Virus record (IMG/VR): IMGVR_UViG_3300009163_000065
Span: 1 to 42,734 of that record
DNA: 42,734 nucleotides
Direction: 5' to 3' (one strand)
Origin: a virus
Position 1 is the first letter of the stretch. The number at the start of each line of letters is the position of its first letter. Shown here piece after piece: positions 41,684-42,734 of this stretch. The notes beneath the pieces are model-generated. The model saw only the letters and a program-made list of their open reading frames with translations, did no database searches and had not been told where the DNA came from. The position numbers were made by a program, and so were the translations under genes.

Positions 41684-41755
41684 ATGTGGACAAAACCAGC
41701 AGCTACTGAAATGCGTTTCGGTTTCGAAGTTACAATGTATGTAATGAATAAGTAA
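41684..41755 (+). CDS. pqqA: PqqA, precursor peptide of pyrroloquinoline quinone
   Basis: A 23-residue ORF with Shine-Dalgarno TTAGGAG seven bases before the ATG. It begins MWTKPAATEMRFGF and continues EVTMYVMNK. Family PqqA peptides have MW(K/T)KPA at the start and G(F/L)EVTxY at the end; here Glu15 and Tyr19 lie at the same positions as in the 23-residue Klebsiella peptide. PqqE joins these two side chains and PqqB, F and C complete PQQ, the cofactor of methanol and glucose dehydrogenases. None of those genes is in the window, so the host enzymes would process it. The gene lies on the opposite strand to all neighbours. Confidence 0.93.
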   Translation: MWTKPAATEMRFGFEVTMYVMNK

Positions 41756-41771
41756 TTACACTCCATAGATA

Positions 41772-41796
41772 GCAGACGCCCTAACAAGGGCTCTGC
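41772..41796 (+). terminator. Strong hairpin after pqqA
   Basis: GCAGA-C-GCCCT, loop AACA, AGGGC-TCTGC: ten base pairs with one bulged C (41777). It lies 16 bases after the pqqA stop and before the end of the leftward 63-codon gene. There is no T-run, so it may protect the 3' end of the mRNA rather than end transcription. In bacteria a hairpin often follows pqqA and raises its mRNA level. Confidence 0.65.
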
Positions 41797-41808
41797 AATC
41801 ATATGTCG

Positions 41809-42000
41809 TTAATGTCCATTATAAGCTTCAGTTAATTTTTTAACATCTACTTTTTGTACTTCACCAGTAGATTTATTAAGTTCATACTCAGGTAACTCTT
41901 TTTTCTTTTTAGGAAATATTAAATCCCAATTATCTTCACCTTCTTTAGATAGTTTTTTATTAATGATTTTATCCCCAGTAATATCATTTCTATTCGACAT
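41809..42000 (-). CDS. Small charged hypothetical protein (63 aa)
   Basis: Begins MSNRNDITGDKIINKKLSKE; contains GEDNWDLIFPKKKKELPEYE and ends KKLTEAYNGH. Highly charged, no family recognised. Overlaps the zinc-finger protein end by 11 bases. It is the last gene of the first leftward segment before the pqqA cassette interrupts the arm. Confidence 0.65.
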   Translation of the reverse strand: MSNRNDITGDKIINKKLSKEGEDNWDLIFPKKKKELPEYELNKSTGEVQKVDVKKLTEAYNGH

Positions 42001-42202
42001 TGAATATGTCTCCTTCTAAGTCATCTAATTCTAAAACGTCATCATCACATTCATCACGTAAGTCTTCACGTACTACCGTTTCTATATCATTTTCTACATC
42101 ATGAAAGCAATGATTACATAAGTCTACATACTCACCAGTTGTTACTGATTTTCTAGTAGATTCAAAATCATTTAAAGCTTTATTACAGGCTTGGCACCGC
42201 AT
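41990..42202 (-). CDS. Small zinc-finger protein with acidic tail (70 aa)
   Basis: MRCQACNKALNDFESTRKSV and LCNHCFHDV form a CxxC...CxxC zinc site; the C-terminal 35 residues are very acidic (DECDDDVLELDDLEGD). AAGGAAC lies upstream of the ATG. This pattern occurs in many phages near the early genes. A DNA-mimic or transcription-interacting role is possible but unproven. Confidence 0.75.
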   Translation of the reverse strand: MRCQACNKALNDFESTRKSVTTGEYVDLCNHCFHDVENDIETVVREDLRDECDDDVLELDDLEGDIFNVE

Positions 42203-42215
42203 TATAGTTCCTTAA

Positions 42216-42734
42216 TTAATTATTAGACCTATAATAATTATATATTGCTTTTTGATATTTGTCAAGTGTTGTTCCTTCTATTCCTGGTGCAGTATTAACT
42301 TCGAACACAAAGAATTTATTATCGATTAGTCTGTGCCCGATGTCAACGGCACCAAAATCAAGGCCCAATAATTTAACGGCTTGGATTGATGATAGTAGTA
42401 GCTCTTCGGACGGAGCTATTTCTGCCCTTGCATATACCCATCCATTACTGTAGTTCCTAATGCCTGATCCTCCAAGGGATCCATTACGCTTACGCTTCAT
42501 TTGAACATCAATAACTTTGTCTTTAAATACATGTACACGATACTCATGTTTATGTTTAGTATGCAATGTATATAGTGGTGCATATGTAAGTTTATCATCA
42601 TCATTACAGATAACAATACCACGACCACTATGTCCCATAGTTGTTGTACGACAATATACTTTAAGTCCCAAGTCAAGCCAATGTTGTGCTTCATTAGGAT
42701 TAGTAGTCCAATCAGGTACATGAGTAAATGATTG
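42216..42734 (-). CDS. ATP-grasp ligase, N-terminus cut by window edge
   Basis: About 172 codons visible; the frame is open to the right edge (upstream residues QSFTHVPDWTTNPNEAQHWL). ATP-grasp features: a glycine-rich loop (RTTTMGHSGRGIVI), YRVHVFKDKVIDVQMKRKR, LLGLDFGAVDIGH and the metal-binding FEVNTAPGIEGTT. It resembles RimK/D-Ala ligase-type COOH-NH2 ligases seen in phages; substrate unknown. An apparent TTG start at 42671 would cut off the conserved region before it, so the true start lies outside. At least 60 N-terminal residues are expected to be missing. Confidence 0.8.
   Translation of the reverse strand, partial: QSFTHVPDWTTNPNEAQHWLDLGLKVYCRTTTMGHSGRGIVICNDDDKLTYAPLYTLHTKHKHEYRVHVFKDKVIDVQMKRKRNGSLGGSGIRNYSNGWVYARAEIAPSEELLLSSIQAVKLLGLDFGAVDIGHRLIDNKFFVFEVNTAPGIEGTTLDKYQKAIYNYYRSNN

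Noticed and set aside
1-42734. CRISPR array, integrase or lysogeny module
   Set aside because: No regularly spaced repeats, no recombinase motifs and no repressor-type gene were found, so a temperate lifestyle is not supported by this window.

Overview
The window looks like a nearly complete, AT-rich genome of a lytic podovirus-type tailed phage. It has two gene arms. A rightward arm (about 0.93-31.58 kb) carries packaging, capsid, tail, lysis and DNA-ejection genes. A leftward arm (about 42.73-31.60 kb, apparently continuing from two small leftward ORFs at 1-148) carries replication and nucleotide metabolism genes. The arms converge on a strong hairpin terminator at 31574-31594 and diverge from a 0.8 kb non-coding region (149-927). 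This is what a circular map would look like if cut inside the leftward operon. I see no integrase, repressor, tRNA or CRISPR array.

Rightward arm: a consensus host-type promoter (887-915), a probable small terminase, five tiny lysine-rich genes, an HNH-like protein, large terminase, portal, a GroES-like co-chaperonin, scaffold, decoration protein and major capsid protein. Next come a run of small virion proteins and a tail fibre that ends in three Asn-Cys pairs. Then follows an unusual block: two paralogous Ig-like proteins, two paralogous 2OG-Fe(II) oxygenases, a third oxygenase and a radical SAM/SPASM enzyme. After it come two holin-type proteins around an HExxH metalloprotein, P22 gp4-like and gp10-like tail proteins, ejection proteins (one with an S74-like tail, one with an N-terminal lysozyme) and a DUF5675 endolysin candidate.

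Leftward arm: ATP-grasp enzyme (cut by the window edge), a zinc-finger protein, a fourth 2OG oxygenase, primase, DnaB/gp4-like helicase, a family A DNA polymerase split over two frames at motif A, SSB-like protein, 5'-3' exonuclease, T7 endonuclease I-like resolvase, a DnaQ-like exonuclease with zinc ribbon, DUF3310 and a B12-dependent (class II) ribonucleotide reductase, with several small genes.

The most striking element is a 23-codon gene at 41684-41755, on the strand opposite to its neighbours. It encodes a PqqA peptide, the ribosomal precursor of the cofactor pyrroloquinoline quinone, with the Glu15/Tyr19 pair that becomes PQQ. It has its own promoter, Shine-Dalgarno site and downstream hairpin. 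No pqqB, C, D or E is present, so I infer that the host supplies the rest of the pathway. A PQQ-making host is implied, possibly an AT-rich methylotroph such as a Methylophilales bacterium using PQQ methanol dehydrogenase. That host assignment is inference only.
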